DNA of 64,000 nt from Tanypteryx hageni (taxonomy: Eukaryota; Arthropoda; Insecta; Odonata; Petaluridae). Location of the stretch: NCBI GenBank assembly GCA_028673005.1, contig CM054114.1:24581369-24645368 (forward strand), written 5' to 3'. Both the position numbers and the translations under genes were made by a program. The notes beneath the pieces are model-generated. The model saw only the letters and a program-made list of their open reading frames with translations. It made no database searches and had not been told where the DNA came from. Within the stretch, counting starts at the first letter, position 1, and every line of letters begins with the position of its first letter. Shown one piece after another: positions 16,887 to 30,124 of this stretch.

Positions 16887-19800
16887 CCTAGGTACTGCCG
16901 ACCCTCAAGAGAATCATATTTACTGCCGCCCCTTAAGAGAATCCTAGGTACTGCCGCGTTTTTAAGAGAATACTATGTACTACCGCCCCTTAAGAGAATC
17001 CTAGGTACTGCCGCCCCTAAAGAGAATCCTAGGTACCGCCGCCCCTTAAGAGAATCCTAGGTACTGCCGACCCTTAAGAGAATCCCAGGTACTGTCGCCC
17101 CTTAAGAGAATCCTAGTTACTGCCGCCCCTTAAGAGAATCCTAGGTACTGCAGCCCCTTAAGAGAATCCTAGGTACTGCCGCCCCTTAAGAGAATCCTAG
17201 TTACTGACGCCCCTTAAGAGAATCCTAGGTACTGCCGCCCCTTAAGAGAATCCTTGGTACTGCCGCCCCTTAAGAGAATCCCAGGTACTGTCGCCCCTTA
17301 AGAGAATCCTAGTTACTGCAGCCCCTTAAGAGAATCCTAGGTACTGTCGACCCCCTTAAGAGAATCCTAGGTACCGCCGCCCCTTAAGAGAATCCTAGGT
17401 ACTGCCGACCCTTAAGAGAATCCCAGGTACTGTCGCCCCTTAAGAGAATCCTAGTTACTGCCGCCCCTTAAGAGAATCCTAGGTACTGCAGCCCCTTAAG
17501 AGAATCCTAGGTACTGCCGCCCCTTAAGAGAATCCTAGTTACTGACGCCCCTTAAGAGAATCCTAGGTACTGCCGCCCCTTAAGAGAATCCTTGGTACTG
17601 CCGCCCCTTAAGAGAATCCCAGGTACTGTCGCCCCTTAAGAGAATCCTAGTTACTGCAGCCCCTTAAGAGAATCCTAGGTACTGCCGCCCCTTAAGAGAA
17701 TCCTAGTTACTGACGCCCCTTAAGAGAATCCTAGGTACTGCCGCCCCTTAAGAGAATCCTTGGTACTGCCGCCCCTTAAGAGAATCCCAGGTACTGTCGC
17801 CCCTTAAGAGAATCCTAGTTACTGCCGCCCCTTAAGAGAATCCTAGGTACTGCCGCCCCTTAAGAGAATCCCAGTTACTGCCGCCCCTTAAGAGAATCCT
17901 AGGTACTGCCGCCCCTTAAGAGAATCCTAGGTACTGCCGCCCCTTAAGAGAATCCTAGGTACTGCCGCCCCTTAAGAGAATCCCAGTTACTGCCGCCCCT
18001 TAAGAGAATCCTAGGTACTGCCGCCCCTTAAGAGAATCCTAGGTACCGCCGCCCCTTAAGAGAATCCTAGGTACTGCCGCCCCTTAAGAGAATCCCAGGT
18101 ACTGTCGCCCCTTAAGAGAATCCTAGTTACTGCCGCCCCTTAAGAGAATCCTAGGTACTGCAGCCCCTTAAGAGAATCCTAGGTACTGTCGCCCCTTAAG
18201 AGAATCCTAGTTACTGCCGCCCCTTAAGAGAATCCTAGGTACTGCCGCCCCTTAAGAGATTCCTTGGTACTGCCGCCCCTTAAGAGAATCCCAGGTACTG
18301 TCGCCCCTTAAGAGAATCCTAGTTACTGCCGCCCCTTAAGAGAATCCTAGGTACTGCCGCCCCTTAAGAGAATCCCAGTTACTGCCGCCCCTTAAGAGAA
18401 TCCCAGTTACTGCCGCCCCTTAAGAGAATCCTAGTGACTGCCGCCCCTTATGAGAATCCTAGGTACTGCAGCCCCTTAAGAGAATCCTAGGTACTGCCGC
18501 CCCTTAAGAGAATCCTAGGTACTGCCGCCCCTTAAGAGAATCCTAGGTACTGCAGCCCCTTAAGAGAATCCCATTTACTGCCGCCCCTTAAGAGAATCCT
18601 AGGTACTGCCGCCCCTTAAGAGAATCCTAGTTACTGCCGCCCCTTAAGAGAATTCTAGGTACAGCCGCCCCTTAAGAGAATCCTAGGTACTGCCGCCCCT
18701 TAAGAGAATCCTAGGTACTGCCGCCCCTTAAGAGAATCCTAGATACTGCCGCCCCTTAAGAGAATCCTAGGTACTGCCGCCTTTTTAAGAGAATACTATG
18801 TACTACCGCCCCTTAAGAGAATCCCAGGTACTGTCGCCCCTTAAGAGAATCCTAGTTACTGCAGCCCCTTAAGAGAATCCTAGGTACTGTCGCCCCTTAA
18901 GAGAATCCTAGGTACCGCCGCCCCTTAAGAGAATCCTAGGTACTGCCGACCCTTAAGAGAATCCCAGGTACTGTCGCCCCTTAAGAGAATCCTAGTTACT
19001 GCCGCCCCTTAAGAGAATCCTAGGTACTGCAGCCCCTTAAGAGAATCCTAGGTACTGCCGCCCCTTAAGAGAATCCTAGTTACTGACGCCCCTTAAGAGA
19101 ATCCTAGGTACTGCCGCCCCTTAAGAGAATCCTTGGTACTGCCGCCCCTTAAGAGAATCCCAGGTACTGTCGCCCCTTAAGAGAATCCTAGTTACTGCAG
19201 CCCCTTAAGAGAATCCTAGGTACTGCCGCCCCTTAAGAGAATCCTAGGTACTGCCGCCCCTTAAGAGAATCCTAGGTACTGCCGCCCCTTAAGAGAATCC
19301 TTGGTACTGCCGCCCCTTAAGAGAATCCCAGGTACTGTCGCCCCTTAAGAGAATCCTAGTTACTGCCGCCCCTTAAGAGAATCCTAGGTACTGCCGCCCC
19401 TTAAGAGAATCCCAGTTACTGCCGCCCCTTAAGAGAATCCTAGGTACTGCCGCCCCTTAAGAGAATCCTAGGTACCGCCGCCCCTTAAGAGAATCCTAGG
19501 TACTGCCGCCCCTTAAGAGAATCCCAGGTACTGTCGCCCCTTAAGAGAATCCTAGTTACTGCCGCCCCTTAAGAGAATCTTAGGTACTGCAGCCCCTTAA
19601 GAGAATCCTAGGTACTGTCGCCCCTTAAGAGAATCCTAGTTACTGCCGCCCCTTAAGAGAATCCTAGGTACTGCCGCCCCTTAAGAGATTCCTTGGTACT
19701 GCCGCCCCTTAAGAGAATCCCAGGTACTGTCGCCCCTTAAGAGAATCCTAGTTACTGCCGCCCCTTAAGAGAATCCTAGGTACTGCCGCCCCTTAAGAGA

Positions 19801-20279
19801 ATCCCAGTTACTGCCGCCCCTTAAGAGAATCCCAGTTACTGCCGCCCCTTAAGAGAATCCTAGTGACTGCCGCCCCTTATGAGAATCCTAGGTACTGCAG
19901 CCCCTTAAGAGAATCCTAGGTACTTCCGCCCCTTAAGAGAATCCTAGGTACTGCCGCCCCTTAAGAGAATCCTAGGTACTGCAGCCCCTTAAGAGAATCC
20001 CATTTACTGCCGCCCCTTAAGAGAATCCTAGGTACTGCCGCCCCTTAAGAGAATCCTAGGTACTGCCGCCCCTTAAGAGAATTCTAGGTACAGCCGCCCC
20101 TTAAGAGAATACTAGGTACTGCCGCCCCTTAAGAGAATCCTAGGTACTGCCGCCCCTTAAGAGAATCCTAGGTACTGCCGCCTTTTTAAGAGAATACTAT
20201 GTACTACCGCCCCTTAAGAGAATCCTAGGTACTGCCGCCCCTAAAGAGAATCCTAGGTACTGCCGCCCCTTAAGAGAAT
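16887..20279. repeat. 28-bp satellite array, block 6, contains a duplication junction
   Basis: 3,393 bp, about 121 monomers, the longest block. Near 18,781-18,810 it holds the string that normally precedes a numt (TTTTTAAG, ATACTATG, TACTACCGCC), but here it switches to CCCAGGTACTGTCGCC and no numt follows. This is the breakpoint of the 5,394-bp duplication. A 2-bp insertion (GTCGACCCCCTTAAG) at 17346 recurs at 22740. Against block 7 it has four extra monomers (112 bp) near 17,890-18,000. Confidence 0.96.
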
Positions 20280-21290
20280 TAAATATAATACCTACATAAT
20301 ATAAAAAACTAAAAATACGCAATAATCCATATCCACCTAATTTTAATAAAACCCCTGCTAAAATTATAGAACCAGATACAGGGGCTTCAACATGAGACTT
20401 AGGTAATCATAAATGAAAAATGAACATAGGTATTTTTACTAAAAAAGCAAAAATTAAAGAAATATATAAATAAAAACTAAAATTAAATTGTTGAATAGAA
20501 AAAAACAAAAACATTTCATGTATCAAAAGAATAATAAATATTAAAGATAGAAATTAATAAGGGTAATGAAGCAAATAAAGTATAAAACAACAAATAAATT
20601 CCTGCTTGTATACGTTCAGGTTGATAACCTCAACCTAAAATCAAAAAGAATGTGGGAATTAATGATCTTTCAAAAAAGAAATAAAATATAAAAAGTCTAT
20701 TTCTTATAAAAGTTAATATTAAAAATATCAACAAAAAAATATTTGTTAATATAAATAAAATAATAAAATTTTTATTTATATAATAGATATTATAGCCAAT
20801 AACATTAAACAACAAATCCAAAATCTAAGTAAAATTAATCCATATCTTAAAACATCCTCACCCAAATAATAACCCATATTACAAAAATAAGAAGTTATAT
20901 ATCCTTCAACCAAAAAAAGGAAAGAACCTAAAAACAATAAACAAACTATATTTCAATAACTAGCTAAAAAGGACAAGGGGATCAAAAAGATTACAAACAA
21001 AATAAATTTTAACATTGAAGTATATTAAAAGCACTAAAATAATCATTACCATAAGTACCAATTATTGAAACCAAAATAGAAAGACCTAAAGCACCCTCAC
21101 AAACACCAAAATTCAAAAAATATATTAAAAAATATAAATCATAAAATTCCCATAAAAGAATAAAAAACAAGAAATAAAATAAACTAAGAACAATAAATTC
21201 CAATCTTAATAAAGTTGAAAGTAAGTGTTTACGCTTAGAAATGAAAGCCCAAACTCCCCCTCCAGCAAGCACAAAAAAAAACAAAATAAT
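20280..21290 (-). pseudogene. nad4/nad4L: nad4 fragment and full nad4L, copy 5
   Basis: I see no difference from copy 4, including the private base near 20509. The central frame is 20630-20821. Confidence 0.92.
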
Positions 21291-21474
21291 AAAAGGTTAA
21301 CATTAGTTTCAGTAGTTTATAAAAACATTGGTCTTGTAAACCAAAATAGGGATATTAAATCCCCTAAAACTCTTAATATTTAATACCCCCCCCCATTAAT
21401 TATTAATCAGAGAAGAACTCCATACAATCATCATTAATCTCCAAAATTAATATCTTAATTAAACTATTCTCTGT

Positions 21475-22155
21475 ATCAGACAAATTCTTTATATATTTCT
21501 AGCAGCATTAAATAATTTTCTATTTACTAAAATAAATCACCCTATAAATATAGGTATTATTTTACTATTACAAACATTATTAATATGTTTAGTAACAGGT
21601 TGTATATCCCAAACAGCCTGATTTTCATATATTTTATTTCTTGTTTTTTTGGGTGGCATACTAGTTCTTTTTATTTATATAACAAGAATTGCTTCAAATG
21701 AAATTTTTCAAAAAAGAAATTATTTATTATTATATATATTATTTTCAACAATTTCTTTTATTATTTTATTATTTATTTTATTTATAGATCCTGTAATAAC
21801 ATCTTTTAATAGAACTGGTGAAACTTTATCATTTATAAGAATTATTTTAATTGTTATCACCACTGTAATTATATCAATTTCATCTTTTATTTCCAAAAAA
21901 TCCGTAATTGACCGAGAAAAAATATCTCCATTTGAATGCGGATTTGATCCATTTACAACTGCAGGAATTCCCTTCTCTTTACGATTCTTCTTAATTGCAG
22001 TAATCTTCTTAATTTTTAATGTAGAAATTGCCTTATTATTACCAATAATAATAGTAATATAAGAATATCAAATATCAAAACTTGAATATGAATTTCAAGA
22101 ATCTTTTTTATTATTTTATTACTGGGATTATATCATGAATGAAATTGTACAATTG
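21475..22155 (+). pseudogene. nad6/nad3: nad6-nad3 fusion, copy 5
   Basis: The open frame 21649-22062 has the same translation as copy 4. Confidence 0.92.
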
Positions 22156-22280
22156 TATCCTGTGGCGTCTGTGTTGCAGTATCACTTCCAAACTCACTAT
22201 AATCTACTGATAACGGCGAAAAGTTATAAACAGAAATTTCAGTTACTCAATCTAAAATTACAGCTTATTTTGTGAACTGA

Positions 22281-24160
22281 CCTAGGTACTGCCGACCCTC
22301 AAGAGAATCATATTTACTGCCGCCCCTTAAGAGAATCCTAGGTACTGCCGCGTTTTTAAGAGAATACTATGTACTACCGCCCCTTAAGAGAATCCTAGGT
22401 ACTGCCGCCCCTAAAGAGAATCCTAGGTACCGCCGCCCCTTAAGAGAATCCTAGGTACTGCCGACCCTTAAGAGAATCCCAGGTACTGTCGCCCCTTAAG
22501 AGAATCCTAGTTACTGCCGCCCCTTAAGAGAATCCTAGGTACTGCAGCCCCTTAAGAGAATCCTAGGTACTGCCGCCCCTTAAGAGAATCCTAGTTACTG
22601 ACGCCCCTTAAGAGAATCCTAGGTACTGCCGCCCCTTAAGAGAATCCTTGGTACTGCCGCCCCTTAAGAGAATCCCAGGTACTGTCGCCCCTTAAGAGAA
22701 TCCTAGTTACTGCAGCCCCTTAAGAGAATCCTAGGTACTGTCGACCCCCTTAAGAGAATCCTAGGTACCGCCGCCCCTTAAGAGAATCCTAGGTACTGCC
22801 GACCCTTAAGAGAATCCCAGGTACTGTCGCCCCTTAAGAGAATCCTAGTTACTGCCGCCCCTTAAGAGAATCCTAGGTACTGCAGCCCCTTAAGAGAATC
22901 CTAGGTACTGCCGCCCCTTAAGAGAATCCTAGTTACTGACGCCCCTTAAGAGAATCCTAGGTACTGCCGCCCCTTAAGAGAATCCTTGGTACTGCCGCCC
23001 CTTAAGAGAATCCCAGGTACTGTCGCCCCTTAAGAGAATCCTAGTTACTGCAGCCCCTTAAGAGAATCCTAGGTACTGCCGCCCCTTAAGAGAATCCTAG
23101 TTACTGACGCCCCTTAAGAGAATCCTAGGTACTGCCGCCCCTTAAGAGAATCCTTGGTACTGCCGCCCCTTAAGAGAATCCCAGGTACTGTCGCCCCTTA
23201 AGAGAATCCTAGTTACTGCCGCCCCTTAAGAGAATCCTAGGTACTGCCGCCCCTTAAGAGAATCCCAGTTACTGCCGCCCCTTAAGAGAATCCTAGGTAC
23301 TGCCGCCCCTTAAGAGAATCCTAGGTACCGCCGCCCCTTAAGAGAATCCTAGGTACTGCCGCCCCTTAAGAGAATCCCAGGTACTGTCGCCCCTTAAGAG
23401 AATCCTAGTTACTGCCGCCCCTTAAGAGAATCCTAGGTACTGCAGCCCCTTAAGAGAATCCTAGGTACTGTCGCCCCTTAAGAGAATCCTAGTTACTGCC
23501 GCCCCTTAAGAGAATCCTAGGTACTGCCGCCCCTTAAGAGATTCCTTGGTACTGCCGCCCCTTAAGAGAATCCCAGGTACTGTCGCCCCTTAAGAGAATC
23601 CTAGTTACTGCCGCCCCTTAAGAGAATCCTAGGTACTGCCGCCCCTTAAGAGAATCCCAGTTACTGCCGCCCCTTAAGAGAATCCCAGTTACTGCCGCCC
23701 CTTAAGAGAATCCTAGTGACTGCCGCCCCTTATGAGAATCCTAGGTACTGCAGCCCCTTAAGAGAATCCTAGGTACTGCCGCCCCTTAAGAGAATCCTAG
23801 GTACTGCCGCCCCTTAAGAGAATCCTAGGTACTGCAGCCCCTTAAGAGAATCCCATTTACTGCCGCCCCTTAAGAGAATCCTAGGTACTGCCGCCCCTTA
23901 AGAGAATCCTAGTTACTGCCGCCCCTTAAGAGAATTCTAGGTACAGCCGCCCCTTAAGAGAATCCTAGGTACTGCCGCCCCTTAAGAGAATCCTAGGTAC
24001 TGCCGCCCTTTAAGAGAATCCTAGGTACTGCCGCCCCTTAAGAGAATCCTAGGTACTGCCGCCTTTTTAAGAGAATACTATGTACTACCGCCCCTTAAGA
24101 GAATCCTAGGTACTGCCGCCCCTAAAGAGAATCCTAGGTACCGCCGCCCCTTAAGAGAAT
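22281..24160. repeat. 28-bp satellite array, block 7
   Basis: 1,880 bp, 67 monomers. It is the duplicate of the first part of block 6 minus four monomers, and shares the 2-bp insertion at 22740. The monomer GCCCTTTAAGAG near 24006 is unusual and also occurs before copy 3 (near 10880). Confidence 0.96.
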
Positions 24161-25171
24161 TAAATATAATACCTACATAATATAAAAAACTAAAAATACG
24201 CAATAATCCATATCCACCTAATTTTAATAAAACCCCTGCTAAAATTATAGAACCAGATACAGGGGCTTCAACATGAGACTTAGGTAATCATAAATGAAAA
24301 ATGAACATAGGTATTTTTACTAAAAAAGCAAAAATTAAAGAAATATATAAATAAAAACTAAAATTATATTGTTGATAGAAAAAAACAAAAATATTTCATG
24401 TATCAAAAGAATAATAAATATTAAAGATAGAAATTAATAAGGGTAATGAAGCAAATAAAGTATAAAACAACAAATAAATTCCTGCTTGTATACGTTCAGG
24501 TTGATAACCTCAACCTAAAATCAAAAAGAATGTGGGAATTAATGATCTTTCAAAAAAGAAATAAAATATAAAAAGTCTATTTCTTATAAAAGTTAATATT
24601 AAAAATATCAACAAAAAAATATTTGTTAATATAAATAAAATAATAAAATTTTTATTTATATAATAGATATTATAGCCAATAACATTAAACAACAAATCCA
24701 AAATCTAAGTAAAATTAATCCATATCTTAAAACATCCTCACCCAAATAATAACCCATATTACAAAAATAAGAAGTTATATATCCTTCAACCAAAAAAAGG
24801 AAAGAACCTAAAAACAATAAACAAACTATATTTCAATAACTAGCTAAAAAGGACAAGGGGATCAAAAAGATTACAAACAAAATAAATTTTAACATTGAAG
24901 TATATTAAAAGCACTAAAAAAATCATTACCATAAGTACCAATTATTGAAACCAAAATAGAAAGACCTAAAGCACCCTCACAAACACCAAAATTCAAAAAA
25001 TATATTAAAAAATATAAATCATAAAATTCCCATAAAAGAATAAAAAACAAGAAATAAAATAAACTAAGAACAATAAATTCCAATCTTAATAAAGTTGAAA
25101 GTAAGTGTTTACGCTTAGAAATGAAAGCCCAAACTCCCCCTCCAGCAAGCACAAAAAAAAAACAAAATAAT
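24161..25171 (-). pseudogene. nad4/nad4L: nad4 fragment and nad4L with A-run insertion, copy 6
   Basis: One extra A in the run near 25153-25161 shifts nad4L within its first codons, so the standard-code frame starts late at MLAGGG. GNDFF as in copy 3. nad4 has the shared frameshift plus a private 1-bp loss. Confidence 0.92.
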
Positions 25172-25355
25172 AAAAGGTTAACATTAGTTTCAGTAGTTTA
25201 TAAAAACATTGGTCTTGTAAACCAAAATAGGGATATTAAATCCCCTAAAACTCTTAATATTTAATACCCCCCCCCATTAATTATTAATCAGAGAAGAACT
25301 CCATACAATCATCATTAATCTCCAAAATTAATATCTTAATTAAACTATTCTCTGT

Positions 25356-26036
25356 ATCAGACAAATTCTTTATATATTTCTAGCAGCATTAAATAATTTT
25401 CTATTTACTAAAATAAATCACCCTATAAATATAGGTATTATTTTACTATTACAAACATTATTAATATGTTTAGTAACAGGTTGTATATCCCAAACAGCCT
25501 GATTTTCATATATTTTATTTCTTGTTTTTTTGGGTGGCATACTAGTTCTTTTTATTTATATAACAAGAATTGCTTCAAATGAAATTTTTCAAAAAAGAAA
25601 TTATTTATTATTATATATATTATTTTCAACAATTTCTTTTATTATTTTATTATTTATTTTAATTATAGATCCTGTAATAACATCTTTTAATAGAACTGGT
25701 GAAACTTTATCATTTATAAGAATTATTTTAATTGTTATCACCACTGTAATTATATCAATTTCATCTTTTATTTCCAAAAAATCCGTAATTGACCGAGAAA
25801 AAATATCTCCATTTGAATGCGGATTTGATCCATTTACAACTGCAGGAATTCCCTTCTCTTTACGATTCTTCTTAATTGCAGTAATCTTCTTAATTTTTAA
25901 TGTAGAAATTGCCTTATTATTACCAATAATAATAGTAATATAAGAATATCAAATATCAAAACTTGAATATGAATTTCAAGAATCTTTTTTATTATTTTAT
26001 TACTGGGATTATATCATGAATGAAATTGTACAATTG
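25356..26036 (+). pseudogene. nad6/nad3: nad6-nad3 fusion, copy 6
   Basis: Carries ILIIDP like copies 1 and 2, while its nad4 resembles copies 3 to 5. This is one of the signs of exchange between copies. Confidence 0.92.
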
Positions 26037-26161
26037 TATCCTGTGGCGTCTGTGTTGCAGTATCACTTCCAAACTCACTATAATCTACTGATAACGGCGA
26101 AAAGTTATAAACAGAAATTTCAGTTACTCAATCTAAAATTACAGCTTATTTTGTGAACTGA

Positions 26162-28040
26162 CCTAGGTACTGCCGACCCTCAAGAGAATCATATTTACTG
26201 CCGCCCCTTAAGAGAATCCTAGGTACTGCCGCGTTTTTAAGAGAATACTATGTACTACCGCCCCTTAAGAGAATCCTAGGTACTGCCGCCCCTAAAGAGA
26301 ATCCTAGGTACCGCCGCCCCTTAAGAGAATCCTAGGTACTGCCGACCCTTAAGAGAATCCCAGGTACTGTCGCCCCTTAAGAGAATCCTAGTTACTGCCG
26401 CCCCTTAAGAGAATCCTAGGTACTGCAGCCCCTTAAGAGAATCCTAGGTACTGCCGCCCCTTAAGAGAATCCTAGTTACTGACGCCCCTTAAGAGAATCC
26501 TAGGTACTGCCGCCCCTTAAGAGAATCCTTGGTACTGCCGCCCCTTAAGAGAATCCCAGGTACTGTCGCCCCTTAAGAGAATCCTAGTTACTGCAGCCCC
26601 TTAAGAGAATCCTAGGTACTGTCGCCCCTTAAGAGAATCCTAGGTACCGCCGCCCCTTAAGAGAATCCTAGGTACTGCCGACCCTTAAGAGAATCCCAGG
26701 TACTGTCGCCCCTTAAGAGAATCCTAGTTACTGCCGCCCCTTAAGAGAATCCTAGGTACTGCAGCCCCTTAAGAGAATCCTAGGTACTGCCGCCCCTTAA
26801 GAGAATCCTAGTTACTGACGCCCCTTAAGAGAATCCTAGGTACTGCCGCCCCTTAAGAGAATCCTTGGTACTGCCGCCCCTTAAGAGAATCCCAGGTACT
26901 GTCGCCCCTTAAGAGAATCCTAGTTACTGCAGCCCCTTAAGAGAATCCTAGGTACTGCCGCCCCTTAAGAGAATCCTAGTTACTGACGCCCCTTAAGAGA
27001 ATCCTAGGTACTGCCGCCAATTAAGAGAATCCTTGGTACTGCCGCCCCTTAAGAGAATCCCAGGTACTGTCGCCCCTTAAGAGAATCCTAGTTACTGCCG
27101 CCCCTTAAGAGAATCCTAGGTACTGCCGCCCCTTAAGAGAATCCCAGTTACTGCCGCCCCTTAAGAGAATCCTAGGTACTGCCGCCCCTTAAGAGAATCC
27201 TAGGTACCGCCGCCCCTTAAGAGAATCCTAGGTACTGCCGCCCCTTAAGAGAATCCCAGGTACTGTCGCCCCTTAAGAGAATCCTAGTTACTGCCGCCCC
27301 TTAAGAGAATCCTAGGTACTGCAGCCCCTTAAGAGAATCCTAGGTACTGTCGCCCCTTAAGAGAATCCTAGTTACTGCCGCCCCTTAAGAGAATCCTAGG
27401 TACTGCCGCCCCTTAAGAGATTCCTTGGTACTGCCGCCCCTTAAGAGAATCCCAGGTACTGTCGCCCCTTAAGAGAATCCTAGTTACTGCCGCCCCTTAA
27501 GAGAATCCTAGGTACTGCCGCCCCTTAAGAGAATCCCAGTTACTGCCGCCCCTTAAGAGAATCCCAGTTACTGCCGCCCCTTAAGAGAATCCTAGTGACT
27601 GCCGCCCCTTATGAGAATCCTAGGTAATGCAGCCCCTTAAGAGAATCCTAGGTACTGCCGTCCCTTAAGAGAATCCTAGGTACTGCCGCCCCTTAAGAGA
27701 ATCCTAGGTACTGCAGCCCCTTAAGAGAATCCCATTTACTGCCGCCCCTTAAGAGAATCCTAGGTTCCTCCCGCCCCTTAAGAGAATCCTAGTTACTGCC
27801 GCCCCTTAAGAGAATTCTAGGTACAGCCGCCCCTTAAGAGAATCCTAGGTACTGCCGCCCCTTAAGAGAATCCTAGGTACTGCCGCCCCTTAAGAGAATC
27901 CTAGGTACTGCCGCCCCTTAAGAGAATCCTAGGTACTGCCGCCTTTTTAAGAGAATACTATGTACTACCGCCCCTTAAGAGAATCCTAGGTACTGCCGCC
28001 CCTAAAGAGAATCCTAGGTACCGCCGCCCCTTAAGAGAAT
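26162..28040. repeat. 28-bp satellite array, block 8
   Basis: 1,879 bp, 67 monomers. One disturbed monomer near 27762-27775 (TAGGTTCCTCCCG) is a rare irregular unit; most blocks keep strict 28-bp register. The variants GCCAATTAAGAG (near 27018) and TAATGCAGCC (near 27625) also stand out, the latter shared with block 3 (near 7127). Confidence 0.97.
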
Positions 28041-29053
28041 TAAATATAATACCTACATAATATAAAAAACTAAAAATACGCTTTAATCCATATCCACCTA
28101 ATTTTAATAAAACCCCTGCTAAAATTATAGAACCAGATACAGGGGCTTCAACATGAGACTTAGGTAATCATAAATGAAAAATGAACATAGGTATTTTTAC
28201 TAAAAAAGCAAAAATTAAAGAAATATATAAATAAAAACTAAAATTAAATTGTTGAATAGAAAAAAACATAAAAATATTTCATGTATCAAAAGAATAATAA
28301 ATATTAAAGATAGAAATTAATAAGGGTAATGAAGCAAATAAAGTATAAAACAACAAATAAATTCCTGCTTGTATACGTTCAGGTTGATAACCTCAACCTA
28401 AAATCAAAAAGAATGTGGGAATTAATGATCTTTCAAAAAAGAAATAAAATATAAAAAGTCTATTTCTTATAAAAGTTAATATTAAAAATATCAACAAAAA
28501 AATATTTGTTAATATAAATAAAATAATAAAATTTTTATTTATATAATAGATATTATAGCCAATAACATTAAACAACAAATCCAAAATCTAAGTAAAATTA
28601 ATCCATATCTTAAAACATCCTCACCCAAATAATAACCCATATTACAAAAATAAGAAGTTATATATCCTTCAACCAAAAAAAGGAAAGAACCTAAAAACAA
28701 TAAACAAACTATATTTCAATAACTAGCTAAAAAGGACAAGGGGATCAAAAAGATTACAAACAAAATAAATTTTAACATTGAAGTATATTAAAAGCACTAA
28801 AATAATCATTACCATAAGTACCAATTATTGAAACCAAAATAGAAAGACCTAAAGCACCCTCACAAACACCAAAATTCAAAAAATATATTAAAAAATATAA
28901 ATCATAAAATTCCCATAAAAGAATAAAAAACAAGAAATAAAATAAACTAAGAACAATAAATTCCAATCTTAATAAAGTTGAAAGTAAGTGTTTACGCTTA
29001 GAAATGAAAGCCCAAACTCCCCCTCCAGCAAGCACAAAAAAAAACAAAATAAT
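28041..29053 (-). pseudogene. nad4/nad4L: nad4 fragment and full nad4L, copy 7
   Basis: Here nad4 keeps the reading frame through WNIFMFFSIQQFNFSFYLYI in mitochondrial code, because the 2 bp lost in copies 1 to 6 are present near 28268. This state is therefore ancestral. The shared 1-bp loss upstream still breaks the gene. CTTTAA changes Leu to Lys in GGYGLLR. Confidence 0.93.
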
Positions 29054-29186
29054 AAAAGGTTAACATTAGTTTCAGTAGTTTATAAAAACATTGGTCTTGT
29101 AAACCAAAATAGGGATATTAAATCCCCTAAAACTCTTAATATTTAATACCCCCCCCCCATTAATTATTAATCAGAGAAGAACTCCA

Positions 29187-29378
29187 TATTTTAGTAAATA
29201 GAAAATTATTTAATGCTGCTAGAAATATATAAAGAATTTGTCTGATACAGAGAATAGTTTAATTAAGATAATCATCATTAATCTCCAAAATTAATATCTT
29301 AATTAAACTATTCTCTGTATCAGACAAATTCTTTATATATTTCTAGCAGCATTAAATAATTTTCTATTTACTAAAATA
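29187..29378. repeat. 82-bp inverted duplication forming a hairpin, copy 7
   Basis: The left arm 29188-29269 is the exact reverse complement of the right arm 29296-29377, with about 25 bp between. The right arm is the original nad6 start and trnP end. The left arm was inserted inside trnP after ACTCCATA, replacing one base. This looks like a template switch during replication or repair. Confidence 0.93.
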
Positions 29379-29999
29379 AATCACCCTATAAATATAGGTA
29401 TTATTTTACTATTACAAACATTATTAATATGTTTAGTAACAGGTTGTATATCCCAAACAGCCTGATTTTCATATATTTTATTTCTTGTTTTTTTGGGTGG
29501 CATACTAGTTCTTTTTATTTATATAACAAGAATTGCTTCAAATGAAATTTTTCAAAAAAGAAATTATTTATTATTATATATATTATTTTCAACAATTTCT
29601 TTTATTATTTTATTATTTATTTTATTTATAGATCCTGTAATAACATCTTTTAATAGAACTGGTGAAACTTTATCATTTATAAGAATTATTTTAATTGTTA
29701 TCACCACTGTAATTATATCAATTTCATCTTTTATTTCCAAAAAATCCGTAATTGACCGAGAAAAAATATCTCCATTTGAATGCGGATTTGATCCATTTAC
29801 AACTGCAGGAATTCCCTTCTCTTTACGATTCTTCTTAATTGCAGTAATCTTCTTAATTTTTAATGTAGAAATTGCCTTATTATTACCAATAATAATAGTA
29901 ATATAAGAATATCAAATATCAAAACTTGAATATGAATTTCAAGAATCTTTTTTATTATTTTATTACTGGGATTATATCATGAATGAAATTGTACAATTG
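29319..29999 (+). pseudogene. nad6/nad3: nad6-nad3 fusion, copy 7
   Basis: The frame 29493-29906 equals the majority sequence. The inverted duplication stops just upstream and leaves this part untouched. Confidence 0.92.
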
Positions 30000-30124
30000 T
30001 ATCCTGTGGCGTCTGTGTTGCAGTATCACTTCCAAACTCACTATAATCTACTGATAACGGCGAAAAGTTATAAACAGAAATTTCAGTTACTCAATCTAAA
30101 ATTACAGCTTATTTTGTGAACTGA

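Larger units (their letters stand above)
20280..22280 (+). repeat. numt copy 5 (full), duplicate of copy 4
   Basis: Map: nad4 20280-21015 (-), nad4L 21009-21290 (-), trnT 21305-21371 (+), trnP 21408-21473 (-), nad6 from 21475 and nad3 to about 22155 (+), tail 22156-22280. The length equals copy 4, 2,001 bp, and the offset is exactly 5,394 bp. Confidence 0.96.
24161..26161 (+). repeat. numt copy 6 (full)
   Basis: Map: nad4 24161-24895 (-), nad4L 24889-25171 (-), trnT 25186-25252 (+), trnP 25289-25354 (-), nad6 from 25356 and nad3 to about 26036 (+), tail 26037-26161. Private changes in nad4 near 24366-24376 (TATATTGTTGATAG) remove one base. Poly-C is 9. Confidence 0.96.
28041..30124 (+). repeat. 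numt copy 7 (full) with inverted duplication
   Basis: 2,084 bp. Map: nad4 28041-28778 (-), nad4L 28772-29053 (-), trnT 29068-29134 (+), trnP split 29172-29317 (-), nad6 from 29319 and nad3 to about 29999 (+), tail 30000-30124. Carries the intact nad4 A-run with CAT (2 bp longer than copies 1 to 6) and CTTTAA. Poly-C is 10. Confidence 0.96.
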
